DNA from: Tepidimonas alkaliphilus
GTDB taxonomy: Bacteria; Pseudomonadota; Gammaproteobacteria; Burkholderiales; Burkholderiaceae_C
Direction: 5' to 3'
DNA: 64,000 nucleotides
Assembly (NCBI RefSeq): GCF_007556595.1
Contig: NZ_VJNB01000004.1
Coordinates: 124,001 to 188,000 of the forward strand
Shown piece by piece: positions 17,481-26,700 of the stretch; the first letter of the stretch is position 1; every line of letters starts with the position of its first letter. The translations under genes were made by a program, and so were the position numbers. Below the pieces are notes generated by a model. That model was given only the letters and a program-made list of their open reading frames with translations. It had not been told where the DNA came from and ran no database searches.

Positions 17481-17513
17481 CGGGGCAACGCAGGTTGCCC
17501 CGTTTTTCTTTTT
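17481..17513 (+). terminator. Rho-independent terminator
   Basis: A perfect 9-bp stem, CGGGGCAAC (17481-17489) with GTTGCCCCG (17494-17502), four-base loop, followed at once by TTTTTCTTTTTC. It stands 49 nt after the 514-aa secreted protein gene and makes that gene monocistronic. Confidence 0.88.
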
Positions 17514-17556
17514 CAGCGCGGGTGGCCGGGTTGCTGCCGCGCTATCATCGGCAGCT

Positions 17557-18444
17557 ATGGCAAGCTATGGTCGTTTTCATTGTCGCTACGCACGCCGATG
17601 CGTGCTTGCGCTGGCCGCTTGGGGGCTGGCGGGCAGCGCCGCGGCGCAAGCCCTGTTAACCCATCCGCAGGCAGTGGTGGAAGCTGCTGACCTCCAAGCC
17701 GAATGGGCGCGCCTGCCGACCGCGCAAGCCCAGGCGGCCCAAGCATCGGCGCGTGCCATCGGCGCGCAAGCCGAAGCGCTGCTGGTGCGCCGGGTCCTGG
17801 CCCGCCGCGCTGAAACCGAAGGCCTCATGGATGACCCGCTTGTGCAGCGCCAGGTGCAGCTGGCCCGCGAACGTGCTTTGTCCGACGCCTGGTTGGCGCG
17901 GCTGGACGGGCGCTCTGCTGCCAACGCCCAGGCGTTGGAAGATTACGCCCGCGCCATCTATACCGCTCAGCCGCAGCGCTTTACCGTGCCGGAGCAGGTG
18001 CGCGTGCGCCACATCCTGCTGCAGGGTGACGACGCCGAAGTCCGCGCGCGTCAGCTGCTGGATCAGCTGCGCGCCGGCGCAGACTTCGTCGCGCTGGCGC
18101 GCGAGCACTCGCGCGACCCCGGCTCCGCCGCCAATGGCGGCGACTTGGGATTTTTTGGCCGCGGACGCATGGTGCCGGAGTTCGAGCAAGCGGCCTTTGC
18201 CCTGCAGCAGCCAGGCGATTTGTCTGAGCCGGTGCGCACCTCGTTTGGGGTGCACATCCTGCGGCTGGAGCAGCGCCGGCAGGCGGGGCGGGTGCCTTTT
18301 GAAGAGGTGCGCGCCCAGCTGATGGAAGAAGCCGCCCAGGCGCTGCGCCAGCAGGCGCGCGCCGAGGTGCGTGATGCCATCCTGCGCGATGCCAAGCCGG
18401 ACGTTGCTGCGGTGGAAGGTCTGGTGCAGCCCGCCGGGCGTTAG
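17557..18444 (+). CDS. Secreted parvulin-type peptidyl-prolyl isomerase
   Basis: 295 aa from the ATG at 17557, the first start after the terminator that leaves a proper signal peptide (LALAAWGLAGSAAA). An N-terminal SurA/PpiD-like helical chaperone region runs to about residue 145. The PpiC domain follows: VRVRHILLQGDD, DFVALAREHSRDPGSAANGGDLGFFGRGRMVPEFEQAAF and SFGVHILRLEQRR are all canonical. It probably assists folding of exported proteins in the periplasm. Its position between the secreted 514-aa protein and the ABC exporter suggests a dedicated foldase. Confidence 0.9.
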   Translation: MASYGRFHCRYARRCVLALAAWGLAGSAAAQALLTHPQAVVEAADLQAEWARLPTAQAQAAQASARAIGAQAEALLVRRVLARRAETEGLMDDPLVQRQVQLARERALSDAWLARLDGRSAANAQALEDYARAIYTAQPQRFTVPEQVRVRHILLQGDDAEVRARQLLDQLRAGADFVALAREHSRDPGSAANGGDLGFFGRGRMVPEFEQAAFALQQPGDLSEPVRTSFGVHILRLEQRRQAGRVPFEEVRAQLMEEAAQALRQQARAEVRDAILRDAKPDVAAVEGLVQPAGR

Positions 18445-18458
18445 CGGGGCGTAGCGCT

Positions 18459-19256
18459 GTGTGGGCCGTGCAGGCTGCGTGGCGGCAGCGCCACCTGTTC
18501 GCAGCGCTGGTGCGCCGTCAATGGCACGACCGTTACGCCGGCAGCGCCCTGGGCGGTGCGTGGGCGCTGGCGCAGCCGCTGGCCTTGCTTGGGCTTTATG
18601 CGCTGGTCTTTCAGCTGATCTTTCAGGTGCGCTTGCCGCAGGCTTCGCCCGCGCCGTCGTATCTGGTCTGGCTGGCGCTGGGCCTGTGGCCCTGGGTGGC
18701 GCTGCAGGAGTGCCTGATGCGGGGGGCCAGCGCCATTGTGGCCCACGCTGCGTTGGTGCAAAAGGTGGCGTTTCAGCCCGCCTGGCTGGTGGCGGCGGCG
18801 GTGGCAGTGCCGTGGGCAGTGCACGCGCTGGGCCATGCGCTGGTGTTGGCTTTGCTGGCGCTGGTGGGCGCGCCATTGCAGCTGGCGTTGCTGTGGCAGT
18901 GGCCGCTGGTGTGGCTGGCGGTGGGGCTGTGGGCGTTGGGGGGGGCGCTGGCGCTGGCCAGCGTGCAGGTCTATGTGCGCGATTTGGAGCAGTTGCTGCC
19001 GCAGGTGCTGCCGTTGCTGATGTACGCCAGCCCAGTGCTGTATCCGCTGGCCCTGGTGCCCGCTTGGTTGCAGCCACTTATGGCCGCCAACCCGCTGACG
19101 TGGATGTTGGAGCCGCTGCGCGCCCATGGACTGGGCGTGCCAACGGAATCGGCAGCCGTCCAGACGGGGCTTGCTCTAGGCTTGGGCGTGGTCGGGCTGG
19201 CCGCGGGTGGATGGGTCTTCAGCCGTCTTCAACACGATTTTGAGGACGTGCTGTGA
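18459..19256 (+). CDS. wzm: ABC-2 type polysaccharide export permease
   Basis: 265 aa, GTG start; very hydrophobic with about six membrane helices after a short amphipathic N-terminus (LVRRQWHDRYAGSALGGAWALAQPL), the conserved opening of Wzm/KpsM-type permeases. The helices are rich in Leu/Ala/Val. It ends SRLQHDFEDVL and overlaps the ATPase gene by 4 nt (GTGA). With its partner it should move a lipid-linked glycan across the inner membrane. Wzm is a functional guess within this family; a teichoic-acid-like or O-antigen exporter are close alternatives. Confidence 0.88.
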   Translation: MWAVQAAWRQRHLFAALVRRQWHDRYAGSALGGAWALAQPLALLGLYALVFQLIFQVRLPQASPAPSYLVWLALGLWPWVALQECLMRGASAIVAHAALVQKVAFQPAWLVAAAVAVPWAVHALGHALVLALLALVGAPLQLALLWQWPLVWLAVGLWALGGALALASVQVYVRDLEQLLPQVLPLLMYASPVLYPLALVPAWLQPLMAANPLTWMLEPLRAHGLGVPTESAAVQTGLALGLGVVGLAAGGWVFSRLQHDFEDVL

Positions 19257-20581
19257 GTACCAAGCCGCTGCCGCCCGACGTGTTGGTGAACCTGCAGGAG
19301 GCCGGCAAAGATTACCCCTTGGTGCAAGGCTGGCGGCGCTGGGCGCTGCTGCTGGCGGCTTGGCGCCGCCAGCGCGCAGACGTGCCGGTGTTCACGGCCT
19401 TGCAGTCGGTGACGCTGCAGGTGCTTCGGGGGGAATCGCTCGGTGTCATCGGCGTCAACGGCGCCGGCAAGTCCACGCTGCTCAAGCTCATCGCCGGGGT
19501 GGCCCGCCCCACCCGCGGAGTGGTGCGGCGCCAGGGCCGCGTGGGGGCGCTACTGGAGCTCGGCGCCGGCTTCCACCCTGAACACACCGGGCGCGACAAC
19601 GCCCTGCTGGCGCTGGCGCTGCAGGGTTTCAGCGCGGCCGAGGCCCGAGCCGCGCTGCCGCAGGTGGCTGCCTTCGCCGACCTGGGCAGCCATTTTGACC
19701 TGCCATTGAAGACCTACTCCAGCGGCATGATCATGCGGCTGGGCTTTGCCGTGATGACCGTGCTGCGCCCGGATCTGCTGATTACCGACGAGGTGTTGGC
19801 GGTCGGCGATGAGGCGTTTCAGAAAAAATGCATCGCGTGGATGGAGCGCTACCTGGCCGATGGCGGCACGCTGCTGCTGGTGTCGCACGGCATGTACCAC
19901 GTGCAAAAGCTTTGCCGTCACGCGCTTTGGTTAGATCACGGCGCGGTGCAGGCGTATGGCGACGCGCTGGAGGTCACGCGCGCCTACTTGGCCTGGCACG
20001 AGCGGCGCTCGGCGCCCGCGGCGTCCCCGGGATCTTGGACGGGGGCGGGGGAGCCGGCAGCCGCGGGGGCTGCCCTACAGCACCCTGCCCCGTCCGACAA
20101 CGCCGCCGGGCTGCCGTATCGGGTGGTGCATTGGTGGGTGGACGGGCGCGAGGTTCCCGTCGAGGGCTTGGTGCGGCCGATGGGGTCTGGCCCTTGCGTG
20201 GTCAGCGGGGTGGTGCAGGCGCCTGACGGCCAACGCCCGCAGGTGGCGGTGGGGCTGGCGCGCGCGGACGGTGCGGGTCTCTACGGCGTCAGCAGCGACA
20301 TGACCGCCTCCGCGCCGCCGCTGTACCGGCTGGATCCGCAACATTACGCGTTTGCGCTGCGCTTGGAGCGGTTGCCGCTTCTACCCGGTGACTACGAGCT
20401 GCGGCTGCACGCGCTGGACGGCGCAGGTCTGCGGCTGTTCGATCACGTGTCGATTCCGTTGCGCGTCACCGGGGCCACCCGCGAGCTTGGCGTGCTGGCG
20501 CTGCCGCATGCCTGGCTGGATGAGGGCGAGACTCGGGCCCTGTGTCCGGGTTGGCCGGGATGCGACAATCGCGAGCCATGA
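19253..20581 (+). CDS. wzt: ABC polysaccharide export ATPase with C-terminal glycan-binding domain
   Basis: 442 aa, GTG start. Walker A is GVNGAGKST, the signature reads TYSSGMIMRLGFAV and Walker B LLITDEVLAVGDE, all in the Wzt/KpsT/TagH subgroup. After a Pro/Ala linker (about residues 255-285) comes a beta-rich C-terminal domain (VVHWWVDGREVPVEGL to LRVTGATRELGVLALP) like the Wzt domain that reads the terminal modification of O-antigen chains. This predicts export of a capped glycan. The stop overlaps the next gene's ATG by 4 nt. Confidence 0.92.
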   Translation: MSTKPLPPDVLVNLQEAGKDYPLVQGWRRWALLLAAWRRQRADVPVFTALQSVTLQVLRGESLGVIGVNGAGKSTLLKLIAGVARPTRGVVRRQGRVGALLELGAGFHPEHTGRDNALLALALQGFSAAEARAALPQVAAFADLGSHFDLPLKTYSSGMIMRLGFAVMTVLRPDLLITDEVLAVGDEAFQKKCIAWMERYLADGGTLLLVSHGMYHVQKLCRHALWLDHGAVQAYGDALEVTRAYLAWHERRSAPAASPGSWTGAGEPAAAGAALQHPAPSDNAAGLPYRVVHWWVDGREVPVEGLVRPMGSGPCVVSGVVQAPDGQRPQVAVGLARADGAGLYGVSSDMTASAPPLYRLDPQHYAFALRLERLPLLPGDYELRLHALDGAGLRLFDHVSIPLRVTGATRELGVLALPHAWLDEGETRALCPGWPGCDNREP

Positions 20582-22836
20582 ACCGCCGTCCGTTCCCGTC
20601 CTATCCAACACAACCCTTGTCGTCTGCCCCGCAATCATATGTCCAGCAGGGGCAGTTGGCCCACGTCCGCGGGGATCTTGCGCAGGCTGAGCGGCTGTAT
20701 CGCCAGGCGCTGGCGCAGGATCGCCGCCACGGCCCTGCGCTGCACATGCTGGGGGTTTTGGCGGCGCAGCAAGGCCAGCATGCGGCAGCGGTGGAGCTGC
20801 TGCGCCAGGCCGCGCGGGTGTTGCCGCAAGACTTTGCCGTGCACAACAACCTCGGCAACGCGCAGCACAAGCTCGGACGCTTTGCCGACGCGCTGCGCAG
20901 CCTGGAGCGTGCCCTGGCCCTGGCCCCGGCCAGCCACCGCGCGCAGGTACTCAACAATCTGGGCAACGCGTTGCAGGGCTTGGGGCGCTACGCCGAGGCC
21001 ATCCAGCGCTATCAGGAGGCGCTGGAGCTGGCCCCGCAGCATGCGGAGTGCATGGCCAATCTGGCCAAAGCTTTGTTGCAAAGCCACCGCGCCGCCGAAG
21101 CGCTGCAGTGGGCCGAGCGGGCAGCGGCGCTGGCGCCGGATCGGCCCGCGCCTCACATCGCCAAAGGCTGGGCGCTGTTCAACCTGGGGCAGCCGAGCGA
21201 AGCGGCGCTGGCCGTGGGGCAGTGGCTGGCGCAAGACGACCGCCACGCCGAGGCGCAATTTTTGCGGGGTCTGTGCGCCGGCGCGCTGGAACGTATGGAT
21301 TTGGCCTATCCCGCGCTGGAGCGTGCATATGCGCTGGATCCGGCTCTGCCGGGCTTGGTCGAGGCGCTGGCCCATGCGGCCGCTCGCGCTGGGCGTCACG
21401 AGCGGGCCAGCGAGTTGGCCGCCCAGCTGCGTGTTGACGGCCGGGCGGGTCGCGCCGGCGCCTGGATCGGCGCGCTGGCTGCGCAGCAGATGACGCTGGA
21501 CTGGGCAGACTACGATGAAGTTCGGCAGCAAGCGCGCGCGGCCCTGCCCGCGGTTTCAGGCGGCATGGTCAACCCTTTCATGGTGCTGCACGTTTGGGAT
21601 GACGGCGCGCTGCAGCGCGAAGTGGCGCAGCGCTACGCGCAGGCGCATGGATTGACCCATGTTGTGCCTGCAAATGAAGCGTTCAAGCCCGCCGCGCAGC
21701 CGTCACAGCGGTCGATTCGAGTGGCATACTTGTCAGCCGACTTCCGGCAGCATCCAACCGCCATGTTGGCTTGCCCGGTTTGGGAAGCGCACGACCGCTG
21801 TCGCTTTGAGTGGATCGGGGTCTATATGGGGCCGCCGTTGCAAGAGGGTGCCGATCCATGGCACGAACGAGCCCGCGCGGCGTTTGACCGGTTTGAAGTG
21901 ATCATTGGCTTGTCGGACGAAGAGGCAGTGCAGCGTTTGCGCGCCCTGGAGATCGACATTGCGGTGGATTTGATGGGCTACACCCGTTACGCCCGTCCTG
22001 GTGTGTTGGCTGCCCGCGTGGCGCCCGTGCAGGCTGCATGGCTGGGGTATCCAGGCACGACGGGGATGCCAGCCATCGATTACCTCATCGCCGATCGCTG
22101 GGTGGCACCGCGCGACGCTTGGGGGGAGTTCACGGAGCAGGTTGTGTGGCTGCCCACCACTTACCAAGCCAATGGGCGCGACCGCCGTCCTAGCCAGATC
22201 ACGCCATCCCGAGCGCAGGTGGGCCTGCCCGAACAGGCGGTCGTGCTAGCGTGTTTCAACAATCCAGCCAAGATTCAACCTGAAACCTTTGCCTGTTGGA
22301 TGGAAATCCTGCGCCGCGTGCCAAACGCCGTGCTATGGTTGCTGGCGGGCCATGAGGGGGTCGAGCATCGCCTTCGGCAGCAGGCGGTTCAGGCGGGCCT
22401 GGAGCCGACGCGCGTGGTGTTGGCGCCGAAAGTAAACCACCCGGATCATTTGGCGCGCCACCAGCTGGCCGATCTGTTTTTAGATACGTGGCCGTACAAC
22501 GCGCACACCACCGCTGCGGATGCGCTGTGGATGGGGCTGCCGGTGTTGACGCGTCGCGGCCATGCATTTGCGGGCCGCGTCGCTGAAAGTCTGCTGCATG
22601 CTGTTGGCTTGCCGGAACTGGTTGCTGCCGATGAGGCCGACTACATTGAGCGTGCAGTGGCGTTGGCCACCTCGGCTCAGCAGCGGCAGCGCCTTCGCGA
22701 GCGACTGCTGCAAGCGCGGCTGACTTCGCCGTTGTTCGACGCCAAGCGCCGGGCGCGCGAGCTGGAGGCAGCGTTTTGCATGATGCACGAGCAGCGCCAA
22801 CGCGGTCTGCCACCCCAGCCGCTGCAGGTTGAGTGA
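20578..22836 (+). CDS. TPR protein with GT41 (SPINDLY/O-GlcNAc transferase-like) domain
   Basis: 752 aa from the ATG overlapping the ATPase stop. The first half is a chain of tetratricopeptide repeats (for example LAHVRGDLAQAERLYRQAL and YAEAIQRYQEALELAPQHAE). The second half is the GT41 catalytic region: RVAYLSADFRQHPTA, DLMGYTRYARPGVLAARVAP, QAAWLGYPGTTGMPAIDYL, KIQPETFACWMEIL, and DLFLDTWPYNAHTTAADALW with GLPVLTRRG. Such enzymes transfer GlcNAc or other sugars to Ser/Thr or Asn of proteins in the cytoplasm. Bacterial relatives glycosylate flagellins, adhesins or unknown targets. It belongs to the exporter operon. Target unknown here. Confidence 0.9.
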   Translation: MNRRPFPSYPTQPLSSAPQSYVQQGQLAHVRGDLAQAERLYRQALAQDRRHGPALHMLGVLAAQQGQHAAAVELLRQAARVLPQDFAVHNNLGNAQHKLGRFADALRSLERALALAPASHRAQVLNNLGNALQGLGRYAEAIQRYQEALELAPQHAECMANLAKALLQSHRAAEALQWAERAAALAPDRPAPHIAKGWALFNLGQPSEAALAVGQWLAQDDRHAEAQFLRGLCAGALERMDLAYPALERAYALDPALPGLVEALAHAAARAGRHERASELAAQLRVDGRAGRAGAWIGALAAQQMTLDWADYDEVRQQARAALPAVSGGMVNPFMVLHVWDDGALQREVAQRYAQAHGLTHVVPANEAFKPAAQPSQRSIRVAYLSADFRQHPTAMLACPVWEAHDRCRFEWIGVYMGPPLQEGADPWHERARAAFDRFEVIIGLSDEEAVQRLRALEIDIAVDLMGYTRYARPGVLAARVAPVQAAWLGYPGTTGMPAIDYLIADRWVAPRDAWGEFTEQVVWLPTTYQANGRDRRPSQITPSRAQVGLPEQAVVLACFNNPAKIQPETFACWMEILRRVPNAVLWLLAGHEGVEHRLRQQAVQAGLEPTRVVLAPKVNHPDHLARHQLADLFLDTWPYNAHTTAADALWMGLPVLTRRGHAFAGRVAESLLHAVGLPELVAADEADYIERAVALATSAQQRQRLRERLLQARLTSPLFDAKRRARELEAAFCMMHEQRQRGLPPQPLQVE

Positions 22837-22849
22837 GGCGATGGCCAGA

Positions 22850-23695
22850 TTAACGCACCGCAGCATCCGGACGCAAAGCGGCCAACGCAGGCCAAAAATG
22901 CCACGCTGCGGGATCTTGCTGCAAGGCATTGCCAAACAAAGCGGCAAAATGCTGCGCCAGTTCCAGCGGTTGGTCGCTGAGTATGGGTGGTTCAACGCGG
23001 ATATGCCGGTGCCCGTGGCGCGTGAGGGTACAAAAATAGACATAAACAGGCACCCGCATCTGAGCGGCCAAGCGAAACAGCCCCGCGGGAATGGCCAGTG
23101 CCCAGCCTGGCCAGGGTTGAATCCAAAAGTGTTGCCGACGACCGGGCGGAGCATCGCCCAGCGCCATCAAGCCACCGCCTTGTCGCCACCAGGCCAAGAT
23201 CGCCTTGGCCGCCCCCCCGGTTGGTAGAGGCGGATACCGCATGGCTGCTTCCAGTACCCGCAAGCGGCGTGCCACCAAGGTTCGCTGCGCGTCAGGCAGA
23301 TCGGCCATGGACGGCGGGGCAAACAGCCACCGGGTTTGCCCATGGTGGCGGCCAAACAGCACGTGCGCCCAAGCCCCAGCCCCATAGTGCGCGGTCAGTG
23401 CCAGATAGGGTTGCCCCGGCGGGGGTAAGTCGCCCTCAACGCAGACCCAGCGGCTCGGTGGCTGACCTAACGCCCATACGTCAGTGCGATCAGCGCGCAG
23501 GTAGCAAGCGTGACGCCGAGCGAATACAGCTTCGGTTGGGAGCAGGCTCAGCGGGACGGCCTCTCGCGCGGCCTGCCAGGCTAACTCCCCTGCAAGGCGA
23601 TCGTGGCGATTTTCAAACGCCGGCCAAGTGTCCGAGTGGGGGCCAAGAATGGCGCGCAGCTGAGGAGCGATTTGCCAATGCCAGCGTGAATTCAT
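22850..23695 (-). CDS. Lysophospholipid/lipid A acyltransferase-like protein with altered active site
   Basis: 281 aa from the ATG at 23695; a TTG at 23734 would overlap the upstream gene. The overall pattern (LTAHYGAGAWAHVLFG at the active-site region, MADLPDAQRTLVARRLRVLEAA, a Trp-rich central part, then VYVYFCTLTRHGHRHI) recalls the LpxL/HtrB family. The catalytic His-x4-Glu/Asp becomes His-x4-Ala (HYGAGA), so normal acyltransferase chemistry is doubtful. It follows the methyltransferase-glycosyltransferase fusion by about 23 nt on the same strand and faces the GT41 gene convergently with a 13-nt gap. It may be a glycan-modifying or binding relative, or a degraded copy. Not firmly assigned. 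Confidence 0.65.
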   Translation of the reverse strand: MNSRWHWQIAPQLRAILGPHSDTWPAFENRHDRLAGELAWQAAREAVPLSLLPTEAVFARRHACYLRADRTDVWALGQPPSRWVCVEGDLPPPGQPYLALTAHYGAGAWAHVLFGRHHGQTRWLFAPPSMADLPDAQRTLVARRLRVLEAAMRYPPLPTGGAAKAILAWWRQGGGLMALGDAPPGRRQHFWIQPWPGWALAIPAGLFRLAAQMRVPVYVYFCTLTRHGHRHIRVEPPILSDQPLELAQHFAALFGNALQQDPAAWHFWPALAALRPDAAVR

Positions 23696-23718
23696 AGGCG
23701 AGCCGCTACTGCGGAGGG

Positions 23719-26700
23719 TTAGCGCAAGAGCCAACGTTTAATGCGTCGCTGCACCGGCGCTGGGATGCGAGCCGCAACCCCCCGCAGCAGCGGGGCCGAG
23801 CGCAGAGCCGCCAGACGACCTAAGAGCCACAGCCGCCGACGCGCGGCAGCGGGTGGCTGATGACGGCCCAAGCGCATCCACTCTTCGCAGAGAGGATCAG
23901 CTTGCGCTGAATTGGGGATGGGTGGCGGCAAGTATTGGCGCTGATAGTCGAACGAATCGGGAGAATTGACGGCGCTGGGAGCTGCGTGCTGAGCAGAACG
24001 CGCCACAGGAACAGGATCTTTGAGGCCGCGAACCAGATGCTGCTCCCGAATGTGGAGAAACAAATCCAGCCAGGCGCGAGCATCTGCGCTGACAGGTAGA
24101 AGCCAACTCCAGGGGCGCCCATGCAGTCGCTCCGCTAAAGCCCCTAGATCGGTGGCGGCCACTGGCAGACCTGCGGCCAAAGCGGCGCTTAGCGTGTAGG
24201 AATAGGTTTCACTAACCCTGGCAGGCAGCCAAATCAAATCGGGCTGTAACCAGGCAAGCAACTCTTGAAGGTCTTCATCATCATAACGCCCATGGCATAT
24301 TAAAGCGGTGCGCGGTGCCGTGCGCAAACTGCGATAAGCATAGCCGAGCAGGTGAAACTCCACCGGCGCCGATTCCCGAGCGGCTAGGGCAGCGGTGGCT
24401 TCGAGCAAGTCCGCCCCTTTGATGGGGCTGAGCGCACCCAGCACGGCAACGCGCAAACGTCGCTGCGTAGAAAATGAAGGTAGATCACAAAAGGCTCGTG
24501 GCTCGGGCCAGCAATGGGCGTGGCCGTGTGTGAGTTCATCGTGAGCGGCTACCACAGCTGTAACGCCAAAGTAGCGTTGCAGCCGCTGCGCAACGTCGCG
24601 GCTGGGCGCGATCACGTACCGCGCGCCCAGCAGCAGTGCGGCATGACGAGCGCGCCAAGCCTGGATATCGCGGGTGCCATCAGGTGCCGGATGCTGTTGC
24701 AGGCACCGTTGGCATTGGGAAGTCCCCTGCTCTCCGCAGTAGTCTGTCCCGTTTTGGCTTAAATGAATTTGCGGGCAATATGAATAATGGTCATGGACGG
24801 TTACGTCATAAGGGACGCCTAAATGTCGAGGAAGGTCAAAAATCGAGAGCGGCAAGCCTTGCCAATGATGAAAATGCACTTGCTGAATGCCGAGAGCTTT
24901 CAAATCCAGCACCAACTCACGGTATTCGTCCGGTAGCCGATAATGCCAGCGTCGTTGGGTTGCAATCTTTCCGCTCATGACATACCAGATCACCCCTTCT
25001 GGATACGGCTGCAAGCGGATGAAGCTGGCCTTGTGGCCCAAGGCCTCGGCCAGCTCGTGCTGATGGCGATCGGCTCCACCGGTGCCGTCGTGGGAGATCA
25101 GCAGGATGCGTGACCGGGTGGGATGTAGAAACCGCGCGAGGTCGAGGACGCGTCGCGCTTTTTCCCATGGATCGCGGCGAATGAGTTGGTATATCGTTGA
25201 TTCATAGTCAGGGTAGCGCTGGCGGATGATTTCAATCGCTTTTTGTACGCGCTGTTCGCGTTCGGCCCCAAAGCTGACGCTACCTCGATGAAAAACAAAG
25301 GTGTCCAGCGCGTGCACATGGCGCCAGCCAAGCTTGCTGGCGCGCAAGCAAAAGTCGTTTTCCTCGCCGTAGCCGTGGCCGAAAGCTTCGGCATCAAAAG
25401 ATCCGGTAGAGGCGAGGCAGGCGGCTTTGATATACATGCAAAAGCCATGGGCGGTGGGCACGTCGAGCGTTTGGCCTGCAAACAAATGGGCGCAGAGTTG
25501 GGCCAGTTCGCCAGCGGTCCACCCTGGCGGTAAGGTCCCTCCTTCAGGCCAACAGGGGTAGCTGAAGAGAGTGGCGTGATTGGACCATGGGGTTGCGGTA
25601 CCCACATCGGCTTGACGGTAGCATGCGGCACGCAGCCGATCGAGCCAGCCATCTGTGACCTCCGTGTCGCTGTTGAGCAACACGATATCCGTGCCCGCAG
25701 CGAGCTCGATACCCTCGTTGACGCTGCGGACAAATCCGAGGTTCGTATCGTGGCGAATTAGTCGAATGTTTTTTAAGGTATGTTCGCCTACAAAAGTCTG
25801 GAGCCAAATTGTCAATTCTGGTTCCGGGCTGCAATCATCGATGATGATAAGCTGCCAGTCGCTCGAAACTTTAGTTTTGATGACTGATTGAAGGCAGCGT
25901 TGGGTCTCATGAAGTCCGCGGTAAACCGGAACGATGATTGTTGTTAAACCAGGCTTCACGACGTCGGCGAGAGGTGATAAGCATGCAGGGTGTCCTCGAT
26001 CTCCAGAAGGTGAGGTAAAAGTACTTTCGGACAACGATGGCGCGGCGTTAATGAGTGAAGAATAATTTTGCCAGGCTAGTCTCATGGTTTGAAGCGCTAA
26101 ATCTCGCTCCCGCAAGAGTGTCTGGAGTCGTTCAATCTCGGCCTGTTTTTCTCGTGCAGTCTGAAGCAGATGTTCGAACTGATGTCGAATTTTTAAAGCT
26201 TCTGTGTAGCTGCGGGCCAGAGCCCAGCCCTCGAGCGTGCCTGCGGATCCAAATGTAACGGTCAGCTCACCGCCATACCGAGCCAGTCGTTCGCCGATGG
26301 TGGGTGTAAGGGGAATTTGAATCTGCGCGTCGTCGCCTACGACCAGGATGACTTGCGACGTCATCAAAGCAGGGCTCAAGTTCAGCACGGTTCCGCTTGA
26401 CCATTCGCGTAGGCGTTCGATCGCATGCTCGTCTTCTGCCGACCAAGTTAGACAGGTTTGACTGTCACCGTGGATGCGTAAGCCGAGATACAAGAGGATC
26501 AGCAATCCCGGCCGATCAGATGGATCGAGGCGCAGTCGTCGGTAATGTTCTTTTTCGGGCTCTTGAACAGTGGGAATGGACAGAATAATCGTTTGTTTCA
26601 GATTGCCAAGTTCAGCCCAGGTCGTGCTTTTGAAATCCTCACGGAAGCCTTGTCCTTCATCGAAGAAAAGCTCGACGGCAAACGTGGCCTCAGCACGAGG

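Noticed and set aside
15896-17488. A 530-codon minus-strand frame opposite the secreted 514-aa protein
   Set aside because: The plus-strand gene has signal peptide, ribosome site and terminator; the minus frame has none and is His/Arg/Gly-rich.
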